The translations under genes were made by a program, and so were the position numbers. Below the pieces are notes generated by a model. That model was given only the letters and a program-made list of their open reading frames with translations, was not told the origin of the DNA and did not search any database. A stretch of 25,532 nt of DNA. It comes from Chromera velia (lineage: Eukaryota > Sar > Chromeraceae). Shown in pieces: positions 14,401-23,741 of the stretch (positions within the stretch are counted from its first letter, which is position 1; every line of letters begins with the position of its first letter). The DNA lies in the NCBI GenBank assembly GCA_018398765.1, contig JAHBMJ010001841.1, positions 1-25,532 on the forward strand, in the 5' to 3' direction.

Positions 14401-15306
14401 TGGAGGATGCCGAACCTTCGACATCTGTCCCTTCGTGACAGCGGTGTCGCGGATGAAGGGATGTGTGCGTTGGGCCAGGCTGCAAGTGAGGGTCGCCTCC
14501 AGAAACTGCAGAGTCTGGATGTAGGGCACAACCCTCTGATCGGAAAGATGGGAATGAAAGGTTTCATGGCAGGCGTATCCGAGGGGGGACTGCCTGGTTT
14601 GAAGGAATTGTCACTGAACCACACGAGGGCAGGGGAGGGGGTTGCCTCGCTGGCAGCTGCCTTGATGGTGGGGAGACTTTCTCGGATTGCCACAGTCGAC
14701 CTAGAATCCTCAGGCGTGAATGCTGAGGGTATCCGTGTGCTGGGCAAGGCAGTGAGAGGTGATCACCTTTCGAAAATCCTGTCCCTGTCTCTTGCATCGA
14801 ACGAAACGGATGAAGAAGGGGTGGAGAGTTTCCTTGGAGACCTAGCAGAGAGTGCGTTGGGGTTTCCATCCCTTCAGAAACTTGATCTGTCCAACATGCC
14901 CATCGGGGGCAAGGGAATCACTCCGCTTGCTGCTGCGATCGCGGCCTCGAAACTGTCGAACATGCAGACGCTCGCACTGCACAGCTGCAGTCTCTCTGAC
15001 CCCGACCTTCGGGTGTTGGGCGGAGCATTCCACGCACATCCCATGCAGAGCCTCCAGATGCTCTCTCTTGAGGGCAACCAGAAGATCGGAGTAGAGGGCC
15101 TCGGTGCGTTCCTTGAGGCCCTCAGTCCGGAGTCTCTCCCCAAACTCCGAATCCTCAATATGGAGTCTGCTGAGAACCTGAACTCGGGGGGGGGCACAGA
15201 CCTGGTCCGGGCGGCGAAGAGCAGCGGGAAGGTGCGCAGTCTGTTTTGGCCTGGGTTGGGGATCGCGGCTGCCGCACCTGCCGTGGTGCCGCCGGCTGCG
15301 GAATGA
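10621..15306 (+). CDS. Ribonuclease-inhibitor-like leucine-rich-repeat protein
   Basis: Eight exons: 10621-10654, 10756-10832, 11247-11318, 11717-11756, 12063-12137, 12309-12461, 12913-12990 and 13223-15306; 870 residues, every junction phase-consistent. After about 60 N-terminal residues (acidic start, then DFLRILLKHGRPSSQ and LTWNPEAFGMAWLVLSSFKK) the protein is LRRs of the RNI type, with units such as LKGLDLSG, VETLIFG, ETLFLDGNPLGRGG and SLQKLDLSNMPIGGKGI. The 2,084-nt last exon carries most repeats without interruption; those around residues 250-380 are irregular. There is no signal peptide, transmembrane segment or catalytic domain, so an intracellular protein-binding scaffold is likely. 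The partner cannot be deduced. Introns 4-7 are all phase 1 and fall at the same LRR position (residues 75, 100, 151, 177). The ATG at 10621 is the best start seen, but an upstream exon is not excluded. TGA is at 15304-15306. Confidence 0.85.
11411..11454 (+). repeat. (GA)n microsatellite in LRR-gene intron 3
   Basis: A purine dinucleotide run, interrupted once by AAA, within intron 11319-11716. Most other intronic runs in this window are pyrimidine or TG on the sense strand, so the orientation is opposite here. Confidence 0.9.
12743..12866 (+). repeat. TTCC/TTCAT tetranucleotide-rich tract in LRR-gene intron 6
   Basis: Degenerate (CTTC)n grading into (CATT)n and (CATC)n, pyrimidine-rich and ending about 45 nt before the ATGCAG acceptor at 12912. 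Confidence 0.85.
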
Positions 15307-15925
15307 ATGAGCAGAAGGAAGGGCTTGTGCATATTGTATTAGGGCAGTGAGTGAGTTCCTGGCGTCCACTGAACGCTAGACTGAACGTCACGGAAGGCTC
15401 GCCCCGTAGTGCGTGCCTTCTCGCTCAGCTTCATTAATTAAAAACGCTTCATCCCTTTAGGAGAAGGGAGATCTGCCACTGCACTGCAGGCAGTCCTCTT
15501 TTCCTCCCTCCTTTCGTTCCTTCCCCCATTCGTTCGTTCTTTCGTTTCCGTTCGTTCCCTCATTCCTTTCTTCTGCCCGCGCAAGACGGATAAAGGTGTG
15601 CACCATCATTCACTTATTGAATTCATCGAGTCGTACATGTAATCATCTTTCTCCGAATCCGTTCGTGTTGTCGATCGACTCTAGCTAGCTGAGGTGGATC
15701 CTCAAATTGAATCTTAATTAATCCATGCCAATGTGTGTGCCAAGACATGCGCTTGATTCATTGTTGAATGTTTTTTCAGACTGTGACTTTTGTCAGACTC
15801 CTGATTGTTTTCAATAATTCACTTTCAACTGTTTGATACACCAATCCTGTAGGGTTGCACAATCACTTTTTTTAAAATGTTTTGTTACACATTTTTCTAT
15901 TAAATAGAATTTTAATGAATGAATT
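15307..15925. other. 3' flank of the LRR gene
   Basis: No gene is seen. The stretch starts with the probable 3' untranslated region, includes a TTCC/TTCG-rich tract at about 15500-15570, and becomes AT-rich from about 15700. No terminator or polyadenylation signal can be assigned with confidence. Confidence 0.4.
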
Positions 15926-15933
15926 AGTACACA

Positions 15934-16542
15934 CTAGGCGACGTACAGTGGTAAAAAAAAAAAAAAAAATAGACCTTTCCAGATTTTTTTTTTTTCTTTT
16001 TTTTTACGAAGGATTTCCTAGAGCACCTCTAGGAGCACCTAGAGGAGCACCTTTTAGAAGTACTTTTAAACTAACTTCCTCGCGAACTTATTACTCAACT
16101 CAAAGTTTTAAACATCTTTCAACCCTAGTTTCAACCCGAGTTCTAGTCCTAGTTGTTATTGTACGTTTGTCTCTATTGGTGTCTCTACTAGTGTCTTCAC
16201 CATTCCATCATCGACTTTGTTGAACACGGACCAACCGATCTTTTTTCCCTTGTTCAACGGCACTATCACCAGACTTTTCTCTCTTCCCTTTGCTGTGTCT
16301 GTTAAAAAAACTAACCATGTCTTCTTGTTTTCCATTCACATTGACTTGCATCCGCCCTTTCTTTCTCGTAAATTCTGCAGTCACTTCAGTATCATCCCTC
16401 TAGATATGATTCAAACTCTAGTTGAAGCTAGTCATTTAACCTTTATTTTTTTTTACATATACAATAAAATTTTAAATAAATAAATAAAAAAGAATAGACG
16501 TTTTCAGATTTTGATTTTTTTTTACTACTGTGCATCGCCTAG
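15934..16542. mobile_element. MITE-like element 1, 609 bp, CTAGGCG termini
   Basis: The left terminus CTAGGCGACGTACAGTGGT followed by poly-A is mirrored at the right end (16515-16542). The reverse complement there matches 25 of 28 positions, and the three differences are all transitions. A perfect 8-bp direct repeat, AGTACACA, flanks the element at 15926-15933 and 16543-16550, as expected for a target-site duplication. Just inside each end is a similar ATAGAC...CAGATTTT motif in direct orientation (about 15969 and 16493). No transposase is encoded; the 88-codon frame at 16217-16483 has no recognisable domain. An 8-bp duplication is typical of hAT-like and some other DNA transposons, so it is probably a non-autonomous element moved in trans. 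Confidence 0.8.
16026..16045. repeat. Perfect short palindrome in element 1
   Basis: CCTCTAGG and CCTAGAGG, separated by AGCA, form an 8-bp perfect stem with a 4-nt loop. It sits in a run of GAGCACC-type repeats about 90 bp inside the left end of the element. Confidence 0.8.
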
Positions 16543-16547
16543 AGTAC

Positions 16548-16680
16548 ACACTTTAGTGTGCAGTAATTGAAACTATCACTTTTAGGAATGCATTAAATAC
16601 GCACTTTAGTGTGCATTAATTCAAACTATCGATCACTTTTAGGAATGCATTATTATACACTTTAGTGTGTATTAATTCCA
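16548..16680. repeat. Tandem 53-56-bp repeats with a palindromic core
   Basis: Three copies of a unit starting ACACTTTAGTGTG or GCACTTTAGTGTG begin at 16548, 16601 and 16657. Each core is a hairpin (CACACT/AGTGTG) followed by AATT, AACTATC and ACTTTTAGGAATGCATTA. Element 1 inserted directly at the edge of the first core. Removing the element and one target duplication restores a nearly perfect palindrome of about 30 bp. Confidence 0.8.
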
Positions 16681-17739
16681 TGTTTTATCTTCGTCTTCTT
16701 CTTCTTGTTCAGGACGGTTTGAGAGTACTGCTTTTAGAGCAATGGTGTCATCAGTAACACGACAGAGAGAACTTTTGAGCACTGGAGGTAAGGGTAAAAA
16801 GAGCAGAGACGGGAGCAGGGAGGGTGCCATGAGAGAAACGGTGGATTTGTCTAGAATTATTGCATACTAATTGTTACACACTTTTATGTGTAATAAGGGG
16901 GGGGTTCAGGAGTAATTGACACTACTAATTATTATACATTTAACTTTGTGTAACACACTAAGATTGGTGTACTGTTTGAAATATAACTAGAAATATAATC
17001 ATCTAAGCGCATACGTGTCATGCATGATACGTCAATGACATTCAATGCGTCATAATTTAAAATGCGCCTAGAAATTCGCTAATTAAAATTTAAGTCTAAG
17101 ATTTGAGTAAATTGAATTTTATTGCATGTAAGTTACAATTTTAAGATCAATTATTATTAACTACTAGTAAGTTGAACTAGAAGTTAAACTAAGTATAGCG
17201 AAAAGCAGTTACGGTTCTATTGTTCTAATTTGAACTTCCCTAGGCGCCGCACATAAAAAAAAAGAATAAAAAAATTAGGCGTCCTCAACTTTTTTTTTTC
17301 TGTTTTCTTTTTTTTTAGGTCAAAAGTTAGGTTCATATTTTGTGTGGAAAAGTAAGTTTCAGAGTTGAAAATGACTCTTTTCCTTTTGGAAGCACTTAAA
17401 ATAAAAAAATAAAAAAAAATAAAAAAGAAATTAGGCCTTCCCAACTTTTTTTTTCTATGTGCGACGCTTAGGAACTTCCAACTAAAATTTAAGATAAAGG
17501 TTTGCCGAAAATTTAGTTAAAAATCTAGCTAGGTAAAAATTTTATTTATGATGTGCATGTTGCCAGCTAGGTTGCCAGTGTGGTTATCATTCATGTATTA
17601 TGTATATGGACATTCCTCTTGTGATATGAATTGTCATGACATATCGCTTTTTAATTCAAAATAATGCCTAGAATAATGACAAAATTTGATTGAACTGTTA
17701 ACATTCACCAATGCATCAATATCAGTGACAGTGTCAGAC
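16681..17739. other. Rest of AT-rich island 2
   Basis: Apart from element 2 this stretch holds AT-rich sequence without genes. It includes further hairpin-like ACACTTTTATGTGT (about 16877) and a possible decayed mini-element at 17003-17070, where CTAAGCGCAT and ATGCGCCTAG are near inverse. No target duplication was found for the latter. Confidence 0.45.
17240..17471. mobile_element. MITE-like element 2, 232 bp, related to element 1
   Basis: The left terminus CTAGGCGCCGCACATA plus poly-A is mirrored at the right end (reverse complement CTAAGCGTCGCACATAG plus poly-A), with three transition differences over about 25 bp. A perfect 8-bp duplication, GAACTTCC, flanks it at 17232-17239 and 17472-17479. 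Like element 1 it has a direct repeat just inside each end: AAATTAGGC...CAAC followed by poly-T, at 17272-17301 and 17428-17456. The shared CTAGGCG start, duplication length and A/T-tract layout make the two elements one family. No open frame of note. Confidence 0.8.
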
Positions 17740-19500
17740 TTATCGCTGCTTTCTGAGAGCCCGGCGTGGATCGACAGTGAATGAAAAAAACGGAAGGCTG
17801 GCCGCTCCACTCGCAGCCCCCTCGCCCTCCTCCTCCCTTTCCATCTCGCTCACGCCCCCCGGAGCCCGATTCGGACTCCCTGGAGATCCCCTGTCTTCTT
17901 CTGTCTCTGCCGGGATTCTCGATGGGGGCTGTGGGGAGGGAGCGGGGCTCCCTTCGGGCTTCTTGCCCCCCCTGTGGAAGTGTGTCAGCGACAGAACAGG
18001 CAACGAGGGGGACCCTGAGGCCCCCGTGTCGGCAGACACCACAGGAGCGGCACCGTTGCCATTGCGGGCCCCTGGGGCCCCGGCATCCTCTGCTCCCTGC
18101 TCACTAACCGCTGCCCTCTCCTGCGCCCTCCTTGCCTGATTGCCATGAATGTCTGGCACTGCTCGCGCTGCGGCTGCACCATCTCCGCACACCAAAGTCT
18201 CCGTCCGCGTGTCAAACCAGAGAACACAGAGGTGTCTCTGTTCTGCACGGAGACGGGAGAAGGCAGGATCATCGTCTTCGTCTTTCATAGCGTACAGCTT
18301 CAAGGGCTCTGAGCGCGTCTGGATGCTCGGCTGACTCGCCGGACCCTTCACCCCTCCTTCTCCTCCCCCTCCTGCTGCCGCTGCTGCTGTTGTCTTCTCC
18401 TTCTCTACAGACAGGTGCAGAGCTACTGACGCGACGCACGCCGCTGCATCGAAAGACGCAAAAATGACCGGGGGAGATGACTTTGTGTCGATCGTCGCGG
18501 AGATGCAACGATGTGATTCCCGCAGCTGCGGGAGCCAGGAACGGATTTGCCACCTCAGAACGAGGGATCCATCCTTCATGTCCCACACACAAAGGGCTCG
18601 GGATGTCATGGCAACTGCGGCTGGGTTTTTGCCCCCTGCAACAGGGAGCACAGCAGCCGCTCGGACTGACTCCGCAGCCCCGTGGAACTCTTTAAGGCAC
18701 TTACCTGATTGGAGGCTGTAGAGCCGTAGAGGGAGGGAAACATCCTCCTGCCCTGTCCCCGGACTGCCCGCAGCTGAAGGGGTGCAGTGCCCCACAAGCA
18801 GCTGCCCTTTCGCTTCGTAGAATGCGATGCAGCTGACAGGAAAATCGGAAGGGGTCGAAATGGAGGGAATGGTGCCAGCCGTTTTCTCTTTATGCTCACT
18901 CTCACTGGCCTCCACCTTTGCCCCGCTTCCCCCGTTACTTGAGGCCCCCGTGCTCGGAGGTGCCTGCACGGTCGGCCTCGGCGGTTTGTACGTCCCTGCA
19001 AGTTCCCCTGTCTCCAAAAAATAAGAGACCAGAGAACCGTCGGCCAACCCCACAACCAGGGCGTTGTTCATCGGACAGGACACGGCGGTGGGCATGTCCG
19101 AATCGTCCGCTAGTTTGATCTGCTTCATCGGTTTGAGTCGTGTGGAGTCAAAAACACGGACCATGAGGTCAGAGCAGACAGCAATGACACAACTGCCAAT
19201 AGAGCACGAAGGGTTGAATGTGCAGCAGAGGGTGCGTGCCTTTGGGGAGCTTCCCGGCTGGAGAAGGCTCATCACCGTCGCGTTGTCACGCGATAGGTTG
19301 CTGTTCACAAACGCCCTCCCTCCTGTCTTCGCACTGAAATTCTCTATGGCATCGTCTGTGACAACGATGATCCCCGAGGATGCGCCCTGACTGGCGTCAA
19401 AGAAAGTGCCCACACAAGCAGGCCGGGAAGGAAGGGGGGTGCTCGCCTTCCCGTACACGATACTGACCGGTCGGACAACCTGCACTCCAGTGTTGCCCAT
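17740..19500 (-). CDS. WD40-like beta-propeller protein, single exon
   Basis: One uninterrupted frame of 586 residues, ATG at 19500-19498 and TAA at 17742-17740. The repeat units are WD40-like: CVIAVCSDLMVRVFD (104-118), ALVVGLADGSLVSYFLETGE (147-166), VSCIAFYEAKGQLLVGH (222-238), LRLYSLQSGKCLKEFHGA (259-276) and ALCVWDMKDGSLVLRW (302-317). Degenerate units flank them (about 25-60 and 395-440). Low-complexity Ser/Gly/Pro linkers occur at 172-218 and 366-395. The C-terminal third (about 445-570) is disordered and Pro/Ala/Glu-rich, ending with the basic tail DPRRALRKQR. No catalytic domain, signal peptide or membrane segment. A scaffold role is likely; the orthologue cannot be named. It is the only multi-hundred-residue gene here without introns. 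It is divergent from the SmB gene, with about 735 bp between the two starts. Confidence 0.8.
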   Translation of the reverse strand: MGNTGVQVVRPVSIVYGKASTPLPSRPACVGTFFDASQGASSGIIVVTDDAIENFSAKTGGRAFVNSNLSRDNATVMSLLQPGSSPKARTLCCTFNPSCSIGSCVIAVCSDLMVRVFDSTRLKPMKQIKLADDSDMPTAVSCPMNNALVVGLADGSLVSYFLETGELAGTYKPPRPTVQAPPSTGASSNGGSGAKVEASESEHKEKTAGTIPSISTPSDFPVSCIAFYEAKGQLLVGHCTPSAAGSPGTGQEDVSLPLRLYSLQSGKCLKEFHGAAESVRAAAVLPVAGGKNPAAVAMTSRALCVWDMKDGSLVLRWQIRSWLPQLRESHRCISATIDTKSSPPVIFASFDAAACVASVALHLSVEKEKTTAAAAAGGGGEGGVKGPASQPSIQTRSEPLKLYAMKDEDDDPAFSRLRAEQRHLCVLWFDTRTETLVCGDGAAAARAVPDIHGNQARRAQERAAVSEQGAEDAGAPGARNGNGAAPVVSADTGASGSPSLPVLSLTHFHRGGKKPEGSPAPSPQPPSRIPAETEEDRGSPGSPNRAPGGVSEMEREEEGEGAASGAASLPFFSFTVDPRRALRKQR

Positions 19501-20235
19501 TGCTTACAAGTGCCGAGAAGACGGGAAAGTGCAGAAGTGAAAAGACGCTTTCAAGCTCTAAGGAAACGTCGAAACAGTCGACTCATGGTCATGCACGTCA
19601 AATGAGAAGAGCAGTGGAACTGTACCCCCTGTACGGTTTGTGTGTACAAGTACATGCACTCTCCTCTCTTGAACGACGTTGCCCTCTTGGCCTGGTGATC
19701 AAGAGCCTCGCTGCCTTGTCCTATTTCTAGGTCGCAGACAGGAAAGGCAAATCCTCCATGAAAGTGCACAGCACGAAGAGTTTACACAAGCCGATCTCTC
19801 GAGAATTAAGAGAAAATGATCGAAGTGTTTAACGGGTGCGCGTCGCCGGGGTATAGGCGGCCGCGGAGCTGTAGAGGCGCGGAAAGAGAATTAAGTTGAC
19901 GCGCCAACTTGACGCACGCACGGGGTGCATGGGCCCCGCAAAGTTCCAATTTCTCTTTGCCGGGCCCCTCACAAGGATCGCCTGTTTTTTTCGATCAGAC
20001 TCAGAACTTCAGAATTTTTTGGGTGATTTCTGTGCGACCGATCAAACGGTTCAGTTGGAGTACTCCTTCCCGCTCAAATCTCACTGCCAGACTGGAGAGC
20101 CAGTGGGCACGAAGTTGGCGACTTTCTTGAATAACGTGCAAAAAAGCTTTCGCTGGGAATTTTGTTTGTTTGCATCCAGGCCTGAGAGGAGGCAGTCAGA
20201 AAGAGCGTCTCTCGTGATCTCTTCACTACCTCAAA
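19501..20235. promoter_or_regulatory. Bidirectional promoter region between the WD40 and SmB genes
   Basis: The head-to-head gene starts leave 735 bp. A GC-rich patch lies at about 19838-19890. It is followed at 19893-19910 by the inverted repeat AAGTTG/CAACTT around ACGCGC, and TTGACGC occurs twice there. On the minus strand the core reads GTTGGCGCG, close to an E2F/DP-type site; that is only a resemblance. The SmB 5' untranslated region must lie at the right end, since its ATG at 20236 directly abuts the first donor. Confidence 0.5.
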
Positions 20236-21022
20236 ATGGTGAGTCGTTCTGCCAGCTCACTGGCGGTTTGATCTGTATTTGTCGGCTTGTAGAACCGCCT
20301 TCCCAATTCTTTTCCTGTGGATCTCGCTGTTTTTCTCCTGAACCTTGCATCTACCCTCTATTTGTATGCTACTTGCAGCCGGGAAGAAACACGCGAATGC
20401 AGCAGTACATCAACTACCGCGTGCGGGCGACCGTCCAGGTTAGTTCGGCCACGCGCTTAGGGCTTCAAACTCTTAGAGGCTTCTGTGGGTGCACAGCAAT
20501 CTGGGAGGACTCTGCCGCCCCTCCGGAATCAATTTCTTGTTCTTGCTGTCTCCCTTCCCTTCCCTCTTTGTTTTCTTGCAGGACTCCCGCATGCTGGTGG
20601 GCACGATGCTGGCATATGACCGTCACATGAACATCGTCCTGGCAGACTGTGAGGAATTCCGGAAGGTGAAACAGAAAGGATCAGGTCGGTCGGTCAGACT
20701 GGCACCACATGCAGTCTTTTCTTTGCTGTGGAGACTGAAGGAGACGGGAGTGGGAAAGTGAGGAGGTTCAAAGGTTCATTTCTTTTGCTTTGCGTTCTTT
20801 GGCCTTCCCATCGCCCATTCACTGGATTATTGTTTGGCCTCCGTGGACCGTTTTTCTCTTCCCGTGCTTCGGTTCTGTGCAGCTCAGGAAAAGGAGTTCA
20901 AGCGGATGCTAGGACTGGTCATGATGCGGGGTGAGAACATCGTGTCCTTGACCGTGGAGGCCCCTCCGGCAGCAGACGTGAGTCTCTTCATTCATGCAGT
21001 GGGTCTCTATCGCTCGCGCACG

Positions 21023-21067
<45 letters not shown>

Positions 21068-22119
21068 ACACACACACACACACACCGCGAGCTGGAAAAC
21101 TGGAGGGTGTAGGGGCGCCCTTGGTTTTTTCTCTGAACCCTCTGTCGCGTCGTTGAGTGACGGATTCGATCTGTGTTTGTGTCTGTACAGAGTCCTGCAC
21201 ATTTCTGCTTTTGGTGTATGAAGAAAAGTAGCGGGGAATGCCATCTGTTCTCTTGGAGTACGCTCTGGGTGTCTTCGTGAATGACTTTGGGATAGTCATT
21301 TGTGTTACCTGCCGACTTGTACAGTGCTCGTGTTCCTGCCTGCCTGCCTGATTGATTGATTTACTGCTTGCAGAGGCGCGCTGGGGAGGGAATGAAGGCA
21401 GGGCCCGGGAAGGCCGTGGCGGCAGGCAGAGGCATGCCCATTCAAGCGATGGGGGCCGCACCCGCAGGTCAGTGAGGGAGCGAAGGAGCGACTTGTGAGA
21501 AAGAGAGAATAAAACGTGTGAAAATTAAACAGACCTCTTTCATCGAGAGCGCTCAAAGTAAGGTGGTGTTGTGTTTTCTCTTAACTGTAGTTTGGTTCTC
21601 ATTCCGGTTCTCGCGAACAGTGGATCTGTGCGTTTTGTCTTGTATCCAGAAGTCATCCTCCACGCAGACAAAGGAGACAGAGGAAAAAGACTGCGGCTGC
21701 AAGCCTACTACTCGACAACCTTGCCCGATCTTTCAGGCGGGAAACTTTCGAGAACAGAGGAGAAGAATCAGAATTCTGTTGATACTGTCGTTCGGTTCTC
21801 TCTTTTCTGTCTGATAGAAGGAATGTTTTGCTGTCCCTTTACAAAACGTTTCCCCTCTCTTTCCGTTCTGGGCTGCCCCGATTGACCTACTCCACGTACT
21901 TCGCTAAGTTGATTTCTCCTTCAGTAGATCTAAGTGGATTTGTCTATCTGTCTGAATGGATGCACTCCTTCCTGCAGGTTTGTCTGGCCCTGTGAGAGGA
22001 GTAGGAGGCCCCGATGCTGGATCCATGATGCCCCGACCAACCATGATGGCTCCTCCTCAGACAGGTCGGTTGGGAGGGGGCAGGGCAGAGGGAGACTGCC
22101 TGCGTTTTTTTGAAAATAA

Positions 22120-22158
<39 letters not shown>

Positions 22159-23701
22159 TTCAACTGGGATCTCACTCTCATCGTTTCGTGTCTGTCTGAT
22201 AAGTTTACTTCGTTAAGCGGCAAAGTTTGTGTGGTCCCCTGCTTCCTACGTAATAGTTTCTTTGTTTCGAGTTCTTTCTTGTTACAGGCACACCATTTTG
22301 TTCTCTTCGATGCGATTTGGTTCCCCCCCATGGCTTTAACATTGGATGGTGGCTTGCTTTTGAAACACAAACATGGCTCCTGCTCATTTCTTCCTTCCTG
22401 CCTTCAGACAACGGTGTACGTAAGTAAATGTCCCGCAAGAGTTGTACAGAGTGTGGAAGACCATGCCGACTTGTGTGACGTGTTCTGTCCTGTCCTGTCC
22501 TGTCCTCCTTGTTGTGTGCTGCTAGCAGTCAGGCCCCCCACAATGGGAGGGCCTCCAGGCATGGGAATGGGAGGACCCCCCCCGATGATGGGGGGCGGAC
22601 CAATGGGGGGACCTCCTCCTATGATGGGCATGCCTCCGTCAGTCCCTCCCCCGCTCTTTCTTTCTTTTCTCTCTCTTTCCGTCTTTGTCTCTCTCCCCCC
22701 TCTCTCTCACTCCGTGTTTCTTCTCTGTCGCTCGCTCTTTCTTCTTCTGTGTCCCCCTCTTGCTCCTCTCTCTCTTTCTCTGTCTCTCTCTCTCTCTCTC
22801 TGTTCATGTGCCTCGAAGGATCTTGTCTCTGATGTCTCAATCAAGTCTGATGTGACAGAGTGGCTGTTCCCCTCTTCTCAACCGACTCTTCATTTCATAC
22901 TTTTGGTCCCGCCGGCTCAGTGGAATGAATTGTTCATGTATGGCTCTCCCTGACGAGACGATCCCTGCCTGCTTCGTGAAGGAGCCAGCCAGCCAGCCAG
23001 CCAGGCGGGGCATTTCAGCATCCCGCTAGCTTAAAAATGCCTCTGTGTGTGTATGTATTAGTATATGCGTGTGTGTGTGTGCGTGTGTGTATGGGTAAGT
23101 GTGTGTGTTTGTCTGTGCGTGTGTGAGCGAGTGCAGGGGCATGGGCCCTCCCGGGATGATGAGACCGCCAATGGTCAGTCAGTAAGTGAGTGCGTGCGTC
23201 AGAAACGAGTGAAGTAGAGAGCTGGGAGAGGGCGTGAGTCAAGGGTCTTGATGGACTTTTCTCTTCTCCTTTCTTTTCTTCTCTTCACTTTTCTGCTTTC
23301 TCCAACCCCTCAGTCAAGTCAGGGTGTGTTCATGGGTTGTCTTTGTCTTTCACTGTCTGAAGTGAAATTTTCAGGGAGTGAAGTCTGCTTTCCTCGTTTG
23401 GAATTCAAGTGCACAGATCTCTTTGCGATGTGCCTCTTTCTTTCGTTCTGTCCTTGTTTTCTTGCCCGCTCCCTTTCCTCGGCTTTCTCCGTTCGTTACC
23501 CTTGGGATGTGGTTTATTTCTCTGCGTGCCTTGTTCCTTGCTGTTCACGCGAACCGTCTTGCTTCCTTCTTCCACTCTGAGGGCGTCAGTTCTTCAATTT
23601 CCCTTCCTCTCTCACTCCATCCTGCCGCCCAATGTGTGCGTGCGTGCGTGCGTGCGTGCGTGCGATGTGTTTGCGTGTGATGTGTGTGTGTGTGTGCGTG
23701 T

Positions 23702-23741
<40 letters not shown>

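Noticed and set aside
17003-17070. A third CTAGGCG-type element (CTAAGCGCAT to ATGCGCCTAG)
   Set aside because: The ends are near inverse over only 10 bp and no 8-bp flanking duplication is present, so it stays a possible relic.
18705-18716. Perfect GTAAGT donor (minus strand) in the WD40 gene
   Set aside because: Reading through gives LQSGKCLKEFHGA, a typical WD40 strand, and no in-phase acceptor with supporting domain evidence was found.
19480-19500. MGNTGV start of the WD40 protein as an N-myristoylation site
   Set aside because: Gly2 is present, but position 6 is Val rather than Ser or Thr, so the consensus is not met.
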